A DNA stretch of 64,000 nucleotides from Leptospiraceae bacterium (GTDB lineage Bacteria; Spirochaetota; Leptospiria; Leptospirales; Leptospiraceae). How positions within the stretch are numbered: position 1 is the stretch's first letter; each line of letters begins with the position of its first letter. The stretch lies in assembly GCA_024233835.1 (NCBI GenBank), contig JACKPC010000002.1, forward strand, positions 333,001 through 397,000. Direction: 5' to 3'. Below are positions 1 to 9,098 of the stretch, piece after piece. The notes under the pieces were generated by a model, which was not told the DNA's origin, did not search any database, and saw nothing but the letters and a program-made list of their open reading frames with translations. A program made the translations under genes and the position numbers.

Positions 1-329
1 GTTGGATGGGTATGGATATAGGCCCTAAAACCATAGCAAATTTTGAAAAAATCATAAAAAGCGCCGGAACCGTTTTTTGGAATGGACCCATGGGTGTTTT
101 TGAAATGGATAAGTTTGCAAATGGAACCGTTCAAATTGCTAAAATTCTTGCCAAATGTGACGCAAAAACTGTTGTAGGTGGCGGAGATTCAATCGCTGCT
201 ATTAATAAAGCCGGTGTCGAAGATAAAATCACCCACATTTCAACAGGTGGTGGTGCTTCTCTTGAATTTATGGAAGGAAGAATTTTGCCGGGTGTGGCAG
301 CCATCCTAAAACATGCAGGAGTAGAATAA
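1..329 (+). CDS. pgk: phosphoglycerate kinase, C-terminal part (gene starts before the window)
   Basis: This is the C-terminal third of phosphoglycerate kinase, the glycolytic enzyme that moves phosphate from 1,3-bisphosphoglycerate to ADP. The reading frame is open from the first base of the window, so the gene is cut by the window edge. Visible family signatures are the DIGPKT segment, WNGPMGVFE, and the nucleotide-loop region GGGDSIAA followed by STGGGASLEF. The stop codon overlaps the tpiA start in a TAATG arrangement, so the two genes are translationally coupled. The pgk-tpiA-secG order is common in bacteria, including leptospires. Confidence 0.97.
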   Translation, partial: WMGMDIGPKTIANFEKIIKSAGTVFWNGPMGVFEMDKFANGTVQIAKILAKCDAKTVVGGGDSIAAINKAGVEDKITHISTGGGASLEFMEGRILPGVAAILKHAGVE

Positions 330-1075
330 TGCGTAAAGTAATTATTGCAGGAAACTGGAAAATGAATCTCGGGCTGAAACAGGCCCGTGAGCTAGCTGAA
401 GGGATTAGTTCCGGACTTTCCCAGGCCTCTCCCGATAGAGAAATCATGGTTTTTCCTTCAGCCGTTCATATACCGGTTGTAGCTGACATCTTGAAAGATA
501 CCAGGGTGATTCTGGGAGCTCAGAATATTTATCCATCAGCTCCCGCTGCCTTTACCGGTGAAAACTCTGTAGAACAAATGAGAGACTTCGGTGTTACCCA
601 TATACTAATTGGACACTCCGAAAGAAGACAATTCATAAAAGAAACGGACGCATTCTTGAATCAAAAAGTTCATTTTGTTTTAGAGCATCAAATGATACCG
701 GTACTTTGCATTGGAGAAACCCTCGAAGAAAGGGAGAGTAATAAAACTCTAGAGGTTATAAAAACTCAACTTTTAGGTGGCCTTAAAGATGTAAATAAAG
801 GAAATGTCTCTAAAATTATCCTTGCATATGAACCCGTATGGGCTATTGGAACCGGAAAAGTAGCCACACCTGAACAAGCACAGGAAGTTCATCTTGCAAT
901 AAGAAAAGAGCTTGAAGGTTTATACGGTTCACAGATTAGTGACAGTATATCCATATTGTACGGTGGTTCTGTAAAACCGGACAATATAAAATCTTTATTA
1001 GATATGCCTGACATTGATGGAGCTCTTGTGGGAGGAGCCAGCCAAAAAGCTGATTCCTACATGGCTTTACTTTAG
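329..1075 (+). CDS. tpiA: triosephosphate isomerase
   Basis: Triosephosphate isomerase interconverts dihydroxyacetone phosphate and glyceraldehyde 3-phosphate in the cytoplasm. The 248-residue length is normal. The substrate lysine lies in GNWKMN near the N-terminus, the catalytic histidine in GHSERR at about residue 97, the catalytic glutamate in AYEPVWAIGTG at about residue 170, and the phosphate loop in LYGGSVKPDN and GALVGGAS near the C-terminus. It starts inside the pgk stop codon and is followed 38 bp later by secG, so it is part of one transcription unit. Confidence 0.98.
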   Translation: MRKVIIAGNWKMNLGLKQARELAEGISSGLSQASPDREIMVFPSAVHIPVVADILKDTRVILGAQNIYPSAPAAFTGENSVEQMRDFGVTHILIGHSERRQFIKETDAFLNQKVHFVLEHQMIPVLCIGETLEERESNKTLEVIKTQLLGGLKDVNKGNVSKIILAYEPVWAIGTGKVATPEQAQEVHLAIRKELEGLYGSQISDSISILYGGSVKPDNIKSLLDMPDIDGALVGGASQKADSYMALL

Positions 1076-1113
1076 GCATTCTATCTAAATCTAATAATCG
1101 AAAAGGTCAAGGT

Positions 1114-1500
1114 ATGGGTTTTTTAACAGGTTTGGTGCTTTCTTTATTTATTTTTTCAGCAGTGATTCTGATTCTTTTAGTCACTTTCTTCCAGACAAAA
1201 GGTGGAGGAATGGGGGGTTTGATGGGCGGAGGAGCCAGTCAGACTCCTTTTGGTTCATCAAGTGCAGATGTACTAACTAAAGTAACCAGGTACACTGCTC
1301 TTTCTTTTATTCTTCTTTCTTTGCTTCTTTCTTTTTTGTTTGCCAGTAAACAGGATAAACTTATTCCACCGGAAGGTAAATTGATACCTGATAAAACGGC
1401 TCCGTCCATGAGCAATACACCAAAGAACGAAAATACAGAAACTAAAAAGCCGGATGCTGAAACACCAAAAAAAGAAACAATCCCGGTTGAAAAAAAATAA
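1114..1500 (+). CDS. secG: SecG, preprotein translocase subunit
   Basis: SecG is the small membrane subunit of the SecYEG translocon. The 128-residue protein has two hydrophobic segments (about residues 4-24 and 58-77) separated by a glycine-rich loop with GGGMGGLMGGGASQTPFG, which is the family signature. The C-terminus (about residues 85-128) is a lysine/proline/threonine-rich hydrophilic tail longer than in E. coli SecG, with no function I can assign. A ribosome site (AAAGGTCAAGG) precedes the ATG. It closes the pgk-tpiA-secG unit and is followed by a terminator-like hairpin. Confidence 0.94.
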   Translation: MGFLTGLVLSLFIFSAVILILLVTFFQTKGGGMGGLMGGGASQTPFGSSSADVLTKVTRYTALSFILLSLLLSFLFASKQDKLIPPEGKLIPDKTAPSMSNTPKNENTETKKPDAETPKKETIPVEKK

Positions 1501-1512
1501 ATATTTAATACC

Positions 1513-1551
1513 AAATAAAAAGAGTGGGTAAAAGCTCACTTCTTTTTATTT
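1513..1551. terminator. hairpin terminator after secG
   Basis: Two arms (1513-1526 and 1537-1551) are reverse complements except for one extra T in the right arm. The stem is A-rich on the left and T-rich on the right, as expected for a factor-independent terminator. A shorter inverted repeat (ACTACAG at 1555-1561 and CTGTAGT at 1581-1587) follows. Confidence 0.7.
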
Positions 1552-1636
1552 GTTACTACAGTAGCTTTAAGGTTAAATTTCTGTAGTTCGATAATTAATT
1601 GTAGCCTGTGTAGATGGTCATTTTAAATTTACATAG

Positions 1637-2851
1637 ATGCTTTTCAATAAAAAGCGAGCGATAATGACATATATATCGGGAAAATTCGAATCCTATAGGG
1701 GAATAAACCTTCTAGCTAAGAAAATTAGTGAGATAAAAAAAAAGGGAATTCCTTATTTAGATCTAACTGTTTCGAACCCCACTATTGCCGGTTTAAGCTA
1801 TCCGGAAAACGAAATCAAATTTGCATTAACAAGAAACGAAATTTTTAAGTACTATCCAAGTCCTAAAGGACTTATTTCGGCTCGAAATGCAATCTCTAAG
1901 TATTACTCAGAAAGAGGAAAAGAAGTTCAACCGGCTAATCTCTATCTTACAGCCGGAACCTCTGAGGCTGTAAGTCATCTTATTAAACTTTTTTGCAATG
2001 TTGGAGACGAAATTTTAATCCAGGCACCGGGGTATCCTCTTTATGATTTTATTGCTAATCTCGAAAGTGTAGTAGCCATTAAATATCATTTAAAACGAAA
2101 AGAGCTTAGTCCCAACAGCTTTTCTTATTCCTTTGACTTTGATGAGTTAGAGGCGAAACGCAGTAAAAAAACAAAAATTTGTATAGTCGTTCAACCGAAT
2201 AACCCTATAGGAAAGAATCTTAATCAAAAAGAAGCAGATCGTATTCTTGAATTCTGTAAGAAATACAAAATTATACTTCTAATAGATGAAGTCTTTGCTG
2301 ATTATACTTTTAATCATAAGTACATCCATTTCAATTCTCAGGATACACCGGTGATTACGATGAGTGGTTTTTCAAAAGTTTTAGGTCTCCCGCAGCTTAA
2401 ACTCAGCTGGATGTATCTCGAAGGAAATAAAAAGTTTCAGGAAGAAGCCGGTCAGGCACTGGAAATTATTACAGATACATACCTATCTGTAAATACCCAG
2501 GTAATGGTTGGAGCTTCAGAACTTCTTTCTCTTCGTGAAAAAATACAGGACCAAATCTTGAGTCGAATCGAGCACAATTTAACTTTATTAGAAGAAATGA
2601 TAAGAAATCAAAAGAACGTTTCCTATATCAAACCGGATGGAGGCTGGTATATCGTCTTATTTTTTCAAACGGATTTTACTGATGAAGAATTTTGTCTGAA
2701 CTTACTTTCACAAAAATCAGTTTATGTTCATCCCGGTTATATGTTTGAATTTTCAAATGAAGGTTGCTATATTGTAATCAGTCTCATTACATCAACAGAA
2801 GTTTTTATTGAGGGGTTAAGAAGAATTGCCGAATTTATTGAAACATTATAA
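1637..2851 (+). CDS. pyridoxal-phosphate aminotransferase, class I/II
   Basis: This is a cytoplasmic fold-type I aminotransferase of about 404 residues. It shows the VVQPNNPIG segment (Asn contacting PLP), the LIDEVFADY segment with the PLP-ring aspartate, and the Schiff-base lysine in MSGFSKVLGLPQLKLSW. The C-terminal GGWYIVL and late arginine region fit the small domain. The amino acid substrate cannot be told from sequence alone; aspartate/alanine-type enzymes are closest in pattern. An in-frame ATG at 1664 is an equally possible start because neither start has a clear ribosome site. The next gene begins inside its 3' end. Confidence 0.9.
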   Translation: MLFNKKRAIMTYISGKFESYRGINLLAKKISEIKKKGIPYLDLTVSNPTIAGLSYPENEIKFALTRNEIFKYYPSPKGLISARNAISKYYSERGKEVQPANLYLTAGTSEAVSHLIKLFCNVGDEILIQAPGYPLYDFIANLESVVAIKYHLKRKELSPNSFSYSFDFDELEAKRSKKTKICIVVQPNNPIGKNLNQKEADRILEFCKKYKIILLIDEVFADYTFNHKYIHFNSQDTPVITMSGFSKVLGLPQLKLSWMYLEGNKKFQEEAGQALEIITDTYLSVNTQVMVGASELLSLREKIQDQILSRIEHNLTLLEEMIRNQKNVSYIKPDGGWYIVLFFQTDFTDEEFCLNLLSQKSVYVHPGYMFEFSNEGCYIVISLITSTEVFIEGLRRIAEFIETL

Positions 2852-3458
2852 GCTTACTTTTTCTATATTTCTACTTTTTACATTTTCTCTTCTTGCATCA
2901 GATAAACTTCCCTCTTCCCTAAGTGAAAAAATTTGGGAAAATATTTACGCTGAGGATTGGAAAGAAGCAAGAAAAGTTATAATTGATAACTACAAGGAAT
3001 ATAGTGGAAATATAGATATTCTTTCTTTGTATGAAATTGTTTTAAACGGTCAGGGAAAAAAAGAAAACGCAGCCAAAATAAGAAAAAAGATATTGCGTAT
3101 ATGGAATGAAAAGCATAAAGATGAGTATGTTAAAGCGAATTATCCTCTCAATTTATCACATTATTTAAGACAGGCCGTAATTCATTCCCATTATCTAATC
3201 CTGGCTTCTGAATTTTTCCTTCCTTATCCGATTAACTCCTCCCGTGAAGGGTTTTATTATCATAAAATCATAGTTTATAACCGTAAAACGAGGAAAGCTG
3301 AACACCTTTATAAGTTAGAAAAATCCAAATTTACCGAGGAGAATTTCATTCTTTATGAGATTAATTCATCCGGCACCTCCAAGAAAATTCATTCTTATGG
3401 AAAAGAATTACCAGAAATTCAGGAAGAAGTAAAAAAAATTCTCGATATTATTAAGTAA
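2826..3458 (+). CDS. exported hypothetical protein
   Basis: I do not recognise a family. The 210-residue product begins with a basic stretch and a hydrophobic segment ending in LLASDKLPSS, which looks like a Sec signal peptide. The mature part is rich in lysine, tyrosine and glutamate and seems helical in its first half, with DILSLYEIVLNGQGKKENAAKI resembling a tetratricopeptide-type helix pair. The start codon is TTG at 2826, 26 bp inside the aminotransferase gene, suggesting coupled translation. TTG at 2838 is an alternative start. Confidence 0.75.
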   Translation: MPNLLKHYKLTFSIFLLFTFSLLASDKLPSSLSEKIWENIYAEDWKEARKVIIDNYKEYSGNIDILSLYEIVLNGQGKKENAAKIRKKILRIWNEKHKDEYVKANYPLNLSHYLRQAVIHSHYLILASEFFLPYPINSSREGFYYHKIIVYNRKTRKAEHLYKLEKSKFTEENFILYEINSSGTSKKIHSYGKELPEIQEEVKKILDIIK

Positions 3459-3480
3459 GTTTATTATTTTGGGAAGTACT

Positions 3481-3705
3481 ATGAAACAGGGCAGCATGTT
3501 AAAACGGAATATAGACTATATCGGACAACTGATTAAAGAAGGAAACCCTGCGGGTGGAATTTTACATCTCACGAGTGATGCTTTCAAGTATTTAGAAGAC
3601 TCTTTACAAGGAAAGTCACTGGCACGGGAAGAAAGAGAAGTTTTCGATAATGAAATGAAACAAATTATAGATAGTCTTTACAGGTTAGAAAAACTAATTC
3701 CTTAA
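3481..3705 (+). CDS. small hypothetical helical protein
   Basis: This is a short protein of 74 residues with no family I recognise. I choose the ATG at 3481 because GGGAAG lies just upstream; an in-frame TTG at 3469 would add four residues. The sequence is mostly helical and charged, with DSLQGKSLAREEREVFDNEM in its middle, and has no signal peptide or membrane segment. It lies 22 bp behind the exported protein gene and overlaps the convergent gene downstream by 12 bp. Confidence 0.65.
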   Translation: MKQGSMLKRNIDYIGQLIKEGNPAGGILHLTSDAFKYLEDSLQGKSLAREEREVFDNEMKQIIDSLYRLEKLIP

Positions 3706-6039
3706 GCTATCCATTTTTGGAAGAGAGCGACTACGCAAATACCGCGAGTAATCTATTTCAATTGAGTTTATAATAAAATTGTAATATTTCTTTCCAAGTT
3801 CAGAAGATTCCATAGCCATTTCATACTTAAAAAATTCAACCAGTTGTGCTCTGATACTGGCAATTTTCAAATCCTGCTTACTCAAAACAATTATATCGGA
3901 TTTATTTGCCGGTAGTATTTCTTTCGGAACTGAAATAACCGCTGAACTTAAAAGAATCACATTCTCAATCGTAGAAATTACCTTTTCATCATTTTTCATT
4001 TTTGAAAGATAGACAGAAGAAGCTTTAAATTGAGGTATATTAGCAGAGATTGTCTGTCTTAAACTTTTCCTATCATGAAATTTTTCTTGAATAGAACTAT
4101 ATTTCTTTTTAAAAAGTATCGCAGTACCGGTGTTCATAATCGCTTGCAAATTTTGCTTATCCGGACTGAGTCCCATTTCCTGAAAAATTTCAGCTCCCGT
4201 TTTCTTCTTCTTTCCTTTTATTAAAATAGAAAACATCCCACCTGTAAATATACTAATAATAAAACCCGCAAACAACAGGGCAGGAGAATCTGTTAAAACA
4301 TAAAGAATCACAAAAACAACAAAACTTAAAACAAAGCCTCCTACTCCTGCTACCGGATTAAATCGGCCCAACATCTCTTCTTTCTTTTTTTTCTTTAGTA
4401 GAGCTTCTTCAGTTTGTGAGATTTTTGATTGTAATTCTTCTAATTCTTTTGGATCAATCAGACTATCAAGTCGTGGATGCCTGGCGGCTTTAAGCTGTTC
4501 TGCCAGTAAACGTGCAATTTTAAACTGCATATCATAAGATGAATTCTCAATAGAAAGTAGTTGAAGGTTATTTACTACAGCTGTCATATAGGCTGGGTCT
4601 ACTACATAAGTATGTATCTTTCCATCATCCTTCTGTGTTTCATAGACAGCATATTTCGCACGTATGAGGCTCTTCGCTTTAATCCGAGTCCTGGCTTTTT
4701 GTTCCGCAGTTTCTATACGACCGGCCTCCGTTAGAGCGTTTAAATCAATAGGCATCAGGGTTAATTTTTCTTTTGTATAAGTTTGGATTTTTGTTTCCAA
4801 TTGTTCTAAAAAGCGTTTTTGATTTTGTTCACCCTGTTTTTCCTGAATCGAACCGATCTCCGAAATCAGGGCCTTTAGCAAGCGAAGGCTATAAAAGCAG
4901 GTTTCCTGTAACTCTTTCATCATTTCGCTATGTCTTACGTCGAAAGGAAAATCTTCAATTATTGAGAATAATTCCTGCTCTCTCTCTTTCGTTGGTAAAT
5001 CCAGAGGAGTTGTCTGTGGAGAAGGATAAGCGTGTACATAGTCCTGTACTCTCTTTTGTATCAAATGAAACCCACGTTCAGAAGAAATCTTTTTGAAGTA
5101 GTGAACACAATATTTTTCGAGAGAATAAAAATGCATTCGAATCTGTCTGTAAAGTTCTGGCTCACGAATAAAACTCCCATCCTTATCGAGGGCTGGTTGA
5201 CTGTTTATAATATGATAATCAGGTAAGACTTCAAGGATTTTGTCGGACCGAAGCCCATATTCCATAAAATCATCCATAAAATCCTGTAAACGTATAGAAG
5301 GATAGGGTTTAAAACCGGGTTTGATTATCTCCTGTAAATAATAATCAACAGCTCCCAGTCTTGGATACAACCAGGGACCATACTTGGATTTTCTTACCAG
5401 AATATTCTCCAGTTTTCCTTCCGGAGATTCAAAACTTGTTTTTCCTTCAAGAATAGAATGAATAGCATCTAAAGAAAACAAGAAACAGGCCTTTCGGAAA
5501 ACAGAGGTAGAAACTTCTTTTTCGATTTGAGGAGAAATAAGAACTACTTTCGATTCTATATAACCCTCATGTTGGAAGAGATAAGGATAAAGATAGCCAA
5601 TCTTCTTGGCTCCTCCATTAAAAAAATCTATCATCTGCTTCAAAGCACTATCCAGATGAGTGGGAGTTTTTTCGGTCAAAGGTATCGAATTATTTTTGTT
5701 AAGAAGTTCAGAAAGTTTATCTATGGTTAAAAAATAGTGAGGATGCACTTTTTTACCGTGCATTTCTATTATTTTTTGCTGCCTCTGGAAAATTAAACGG
5801 AGTATTTCCTTCAATAAACTTGTTGTACGAGAAGTATGAGGTTGAAAAATAAGCCTTGTGGGATTTGTTTCCGGAAAATCTTTCGAAAATAACATTTTAT
5901 CAGTTATTTCATTATCAATAGAGATGAGTTCAGCAGCAATTTGAAACTGATCGGACTTTAAAGGTGCATCATTCATACCAAAGTCTACATCTTGAGAAAA
6001 ATCAAAACCTTCTGTTGAATTATTTCTGTCTTTGCTCAT
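3694..6039 (-). CDS. large hypothetical protein with two membrane segments
   Basis: A 781-residue protein of no family I can name. The first 540 residues are hydrophilic and helix-rich, with a coiled-coil-like stretch (about 530-555, LEELQSKISQTEEALLKKKKK). Two closely spaced hydrophobic segments follow at about 565-605 (GGFVLSFVVFVILYVL and ALLFAGFIISIFTGG), then a short basic KGKKKK motif and a cytoplasmic-looking C-terminus of about 170 residues. It is probably anchored in the inner membrane with both ends inside. No catalytic motif stands out. It may share a transcript with the PrsW-like gene upstream on the same strand. Confidence 0.8.
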   Translation of the reverse strand: MSKDRNNSTEGFDFSQDVDFGMNDAPLKSDQFQIAAELISIDNEITDKMLFSKDFPETNPTRLIFQPHTSRTTSLLKEILRLIFQRQQKIIEMHGKKVHPHYFLTIDKLSELLNKNNSIPLTEKTPTHLDSALKQMIDFFNGGAKKIGYLYPYLFQHEGYIESKVVLISPQIEKEVSTSVFRKACFLFSLDAIHSILEGKTSFESPEGKLENILVRKSKYGPWLYPRLGAVDYYLQEIIKPGFKPYPSIRLQDFMDDFMEYGLRSDKILEVLPDYHIINSQPALDKDGSFIREPELYRQIRMHFYSLEKYCVHYFKKISSERGFHLIQKRVQDYVHAYPSPQTTPLDLPTKEREQELFSIIEDFPFDVRHSEMMKELQETCFYSLRLLKALISEIGSIQEKQGEQNQKRFLEQLETKIQTYTKEKLTLMPIDLNALTEAGRIETAEQKARTRIKAKSLIRAKYAVYETQKDDGKIHTYVVDPAYMTAVVNNLQLLSIENSSYDMQFKIARLLAEQLKAARHPRLDSLIDPKELEELQSKISQTEEALLKKKKKEEMLGRFNPVAGVGGFVLSFVVFVILYVLTDSPALLFAGFIISIFTGGMFSILIKGKKKKTGAEIFQEMGLSPDKQNLQAIMNTGTAILFKKKYSSIQEKFHDRKSLRQTISANIPQFKASSVYLSKMKNDEKVISTIENVILLSSAVISVPKEILPANKSDIIVLSKQDLKIASIRAQLVEFFKYEMAMESSELGKKYYNFIINSIEIDYSRYLRSRSLPKMDSLRN

Positions 6040-6115
6040 TCTACCTGTGCCCCAAAAAATCTTCCGAATAAAGTATTTCCATTCCTATCATTGCGGTCAA
6101 TAGAAATTATATTTC

Positions 6116-7087
6116 TCATAATCTCACGTTTTCCGGTATTCTTTTTTTATTTTGGTAATAAGAAAACTCTAAAAGAAAAACCAGGCTCAAGGGAATAACC
6201 GTCAAAATAATTCCTCCCATAATCAGTTCATATACTTCATGCTTGCCAGAACCAATAAAAAGTAATACCCAGAAACTGAAACATAAAATGAAAATTGGTC
6301 GCGAAATCCAGATTTTCCACTTAGAAATAGAAACTTCTCCATTTGTTTCAGGTTCTCTCGTATGGTTTATATTTAGACCTGCTTCTTCAGAATGCAATCC
6401 CCATCTGCTTAAAGAAAGCTCCCTGCCCTTTTTTAATGTCTTGATTCCCACTACAATTAATAAAATTACGGTAGGCAACAGTAACAAAGCAAGATTCGTC
6501 CCTGACATGGCAAATGAATCATAAAGTCCATGAATCACAACAGCCAGAACAAAACCTAAAAGAATCTTTTTCTTTGTTTCCTGGTAAGATAAAGAAAATT
6601 TAGCTAATCCTACATAGTATCCCATAATTACACCCGTAAAGCAATGTAAGGGCATAGCTGTAACAGAACGCAATATACCGATACTCAATCCGCCCTCTAA
6701 GACATAGAAAATATTTTCAAACATAGCAAAACCAATCGCACTGGCACTCACATAAACAATACCATCATTCTCTTCATTGAAATCCGCCTGTTTCCAAATA
6801 AATAATAAAACTACAATTAATTTACTAAACTCTTCGATAGGAGCTATTTGAATAAATGATTTTACAAAAGCAGATGTTAAAGTTTTATTTCCATCGGTAA
6901 ATATAGGGTGAAGAGATTCAAAAGCTACTTCTACAGCAATCGCCAGAAGCGTAGATAATGCTCCAAGGCTAACAGATTTTATGATTAGACCTATCGGTTC
7001 TTTCTCATTTCTGTCCATATAAAATATATAGTATAGAAGAATCAGACCCGGGAGTAAAGATGCGACTAAGAGAAGTAAAAGTTCCAT
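6116..7087 (-). CDS. PrsW-family intramembrane metalloprotease
   Basis: This 323-residue polytopic membrane protein has the PrsW signature: an N-terminal hydrophobic segment followed by YMDRNEKEP, the EEFSKL glutamate motif (about residue 84) and conserved membrane-embedded residues in AIGFAMFENIFYVLEGG and HCFTGVIMGYYVG, with HGLYDSF further on. In Bacillus, PrsW cuts an anti-sigma factor; the substrate here is unknown. About eight hydrophobic segments can be counted. AAGGAA lies upstream of the ATG. Confidence 0.9.
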   Translation of the reverse strand: MELLLLLVASLLPGLILLYYIFYMDRNEKEPIGLIIKSVSLGALSTLLAIAVEVAFESLHPIFTDGNKTLTSAFVKSFIQIAPIEEFSKLIVVLLFIWKQADFNEENDGIVYVSASAIGFAMFENIFYVLEGGLSIGILRSVTAMPLHCFTGVIMGYYVGLAKFSLSYQETKKKILLGFVLAVVIHGLYDSFAMSGTNLALLLLPTVILLIVVGIKTLKKGRELSLSRWGLHSEEAGLNINHTREPETNGEVSISKWKIWISRPIFILCFSFWVLLFIGSGKHEVYELIMGGIILTVIPLSLVFLLEFSYYQNKKRIPENVRL

Positions 7088-7266
7088 TTTGTTTCCTTAT
7101 ATTTAGCTATAATCACAATCCAACACATTTCCTTAATTGCAAGCAAATCAACAGAGACTCAAAAGATAAAGGTAGAGTAAGGAAACTTATTTTCTAAAAA
7201 CTAAAAGAATCTTATTGACAGTTTTTGAAAAACCCAAGGAACATTGATAAAAATCTATTTTAACGG

Positions 7267-7638
7267 GTGCATGCTTTGAAAGACAAACCTATTGAACACA
7301 GAAAAAGCCAGAGGTATCTTCTCGAAGATTTTGGAGAGGTGGTGATTCCCGAAACCGGTGAATATTTTGGTTGTTATATTTATAATTTTAGTACCGGTGG
7401 TCTCATGGTTTATTTGAACCACGACTTTAAAGAGGGTGAAGTCTTCCACATTAAATTCACAGTGGGAGAGAAAACTTTTGAAAGGGACTGCATTGTCCGT
7501 GCATGTCGAAACTTTACCCATAATCAGAAATATGTAATGCAAATAGGCAAAAGCCTGAATGTTTCTTTCCGAGTAAACGTTGAATTCAAAGAATCACTTT
7601 CTGATGAAGACGTCAAATACATAAATCAGAACCATTAG
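7267..7638 (+). CDS. PilZ-domain protein, probable c-di-GMP receptor
   Basis: This single-domain protein of about 123 residues carries both halves of the PilZ c-di-GMP motif: the arginine-rich switch EHRKSQRY (about residues 8-15) and NFSTGG (about residues 42-47), followed by beta-rich sequence. PilZ proteins change partner binding when c-di-GMP is bound. The start is a GTG at 7267. The window also holds EAL and HD-GYP proteins, which can lower c-di-GMP levels. It lies 10 bp upstream of an acyltransferase gene, so the two are likely co-transcribed. Confidence 0.85.
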   Translation: MHALKDKPIEHRKSQRYLLEDFGEVVIPETGEYFGCYIYNFSTGGLMVYLNHDFKEGEVFHIKFTVGEKTFERDCIVRACRNFTHNQKYVMQIGKSLNVSFRVNVEFKESLSDEDVKYINQNH

Positions 7639-7647
7639 GAAGATACT

Positions 7648-8868
7648 ATGAAAAGTGATATTAGAAAAATCTATCAATCCAGTAAAGATGTTGTTTTAAC
7701 TACGAAATTAGGAACCCGTCAGGAACTCGAAACTGTAGTCGAAGGGGAAATGACGGAAGAAACAAAACGGTTTATCCGCCTTATGGAAGAAATCAACGGT
7801 CCCTTTGAACCGGAATATAGCTTCAGTGTGGTTAAAAACGTCTTAAGTTTTATAGATAAGTATTATTTCCGTGCTCGTTTTGTAGGAATCGATAAGGGCT
7901 TCCCGGAAAGAAACGATCCTTTACATCCGCTGATATACGCCAGTAACCATTCCGGAATGTCCTTTCCCTGGGATGGAATCATGATAGCCAGTAAAATGCT
8001 CAGGATAAACCAGATGAACTTCAGTAAATCGATTCGTCCTGTGGTAGCCCCTATGCTATCTCAATCTATCTATATGAATCCTTTTATGATTTCTGATTTC
8101 TGGAAACGTTTAGGTGGAGTCGATGCTACACTTGAGAACTTTGAGGCAATGATGCATTCCCCGGATGCAAACATTTTAATTTATCCGGAAGGAGTCCCCG
8201 GAATTGGAAAAGGTTTTGATAAACGATATCAACTCCAGAGAGTTTCTTCTTCTTTTATTCGTATGTCTCTCAAATTTGGTGTGGATATTGTTCCGGTTTC
8301 TACTATAAATGGAGAATTCTTAAACCCCTATAGTTATAAATCAGATCAGTTAAATAAAATTGTCAATCAGCTTAAAATCCCCTTCTTGCCCTTAGGACCG
8401 ATTACTGCTATTGTTCCGTTTGCTCCCTGGGCTTTCTACTTTGCTCTACCGGCTAAACTGGTCTTCTGTATAGGTAAACCCATTAAAACCTATGAATTAG
8501 TTGATAAACCCTTCCATAAAATAAAAAAGAAAGATATTAACTATGTAAAAAGCATTGTTCAAAAAGAAATGCAAAGGGAAATTGAAGAAGGTCTGGAACT
8601 TTATGGTAAAGATCCATTTGAATGGGATGAATTAAGAGATCTTTGGGCAAATAATATGGATAAAATTCTCTATATCATGCCCTCCGGTTGGCCTACTCTT
8701 TTCTTGGAACATGATCGCCTATACAAGGAAAACAAGGGGAAAGAGTTTCAAATGGACTACAGCAATGGAGCTTTTATTGCTGCAAACTTTAAAAATCAGG
8801 ATTCTATTCCTTTCAATATCCCGGTTGCCGGTTGGTTTATGCTACTAAAGAATAAAGGGATTATCTAA
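7648..8868 (+). CDS. lysophospholipid acyltransferase-like protein (PlsC superfamily)
   Basis: A 406-residue protein of the PlsC/LPLAT superfamily, which transfers acyl groups to glycerolipids or related acceptors at the membrane. The catalytic histidine is in SNHSGMSFPWD. The spacing from His to Asp is longer than in the classical HX4D motif, which marks a divergent branch. IYPEGVPGIGKG matches the later acceptor-binding block. A ribosome site (AGGAAG) lies ahead of the ATG. The true substrate is not evident; a wax-ester or sterol type acceptor is also possible. Confidence 0.82.
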   Translation: MKSDIRKIYQSSKDVVLTTKLGTRQELETVVEGEMTEETKRFIRLMEEINGPFEPEYSFSVVKNVLSFIDKYYFRARFVGIDKGFPERNDPLHPLIYASNHSGMSFPWDGIMIASKMLRINQMNFSKSIRPVVAPMLSQSIYMNPFMISDFWKRLGGVDATLENFEAMMHSPDANILIYPEGVPGIGKGFDKRYQLQRVSSSFIRMSLKFGVDIVPVSTINGEFLNPYSYKSDQLNKIVNQLKIPFLPLGPITAIVPFAPWAFYFALPAKLVFCIGKPIKTYELVDKPFHKIKKKDINYVKSIVQKEMQREIEEGLELYGKDPFEWDELRDLWANNMDKILYIMPSGWPTLFLEHDRLYKENKGKEFQMDYSNGAFIAANFKNQDSIPFNIPVAGWFMLLKNKGII

Positions 8869-8906
8869 TCCAGGAATTGTTTAGTACTGTTTCGAATATA
8901 AAACAT

Positions 8907-8926
8907 GCGACCCGCCCGTGGGTCGC
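8907..8926. terminator. GC-rich hairpin after the acyltransferase gene
   Basis: GCGACCC and GGGTCGC form a perfect 7-bp stem around a 6-base loop, 38 bp after the acyltransferase stop. There is no T-run directly after it, so it could be a 3' mRNA stabiliser instead of a factor-independent terminator. Confidence 0.5.
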
Positions 8927-9098
8927 CTGCGATTCATTAAATACTCCCTATCTGTTTTTAGCAGATTCTATCTTACCTTAAAATAGAATATTTTTTTTCA
9001 GACCTATAATTTTCTAAAATAAACTCTTGTCTTTTAAACTCTATATTGCTTTTCTATTCTTGAGTACTTACTTTTTTAATAATACAAAGGGTGAATAT

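Noticed and set aside
7215..7220. TTGACA box upstream of the PilZ gene
   Set aside because: No acceptable -10 box at 16-18 bp distance.
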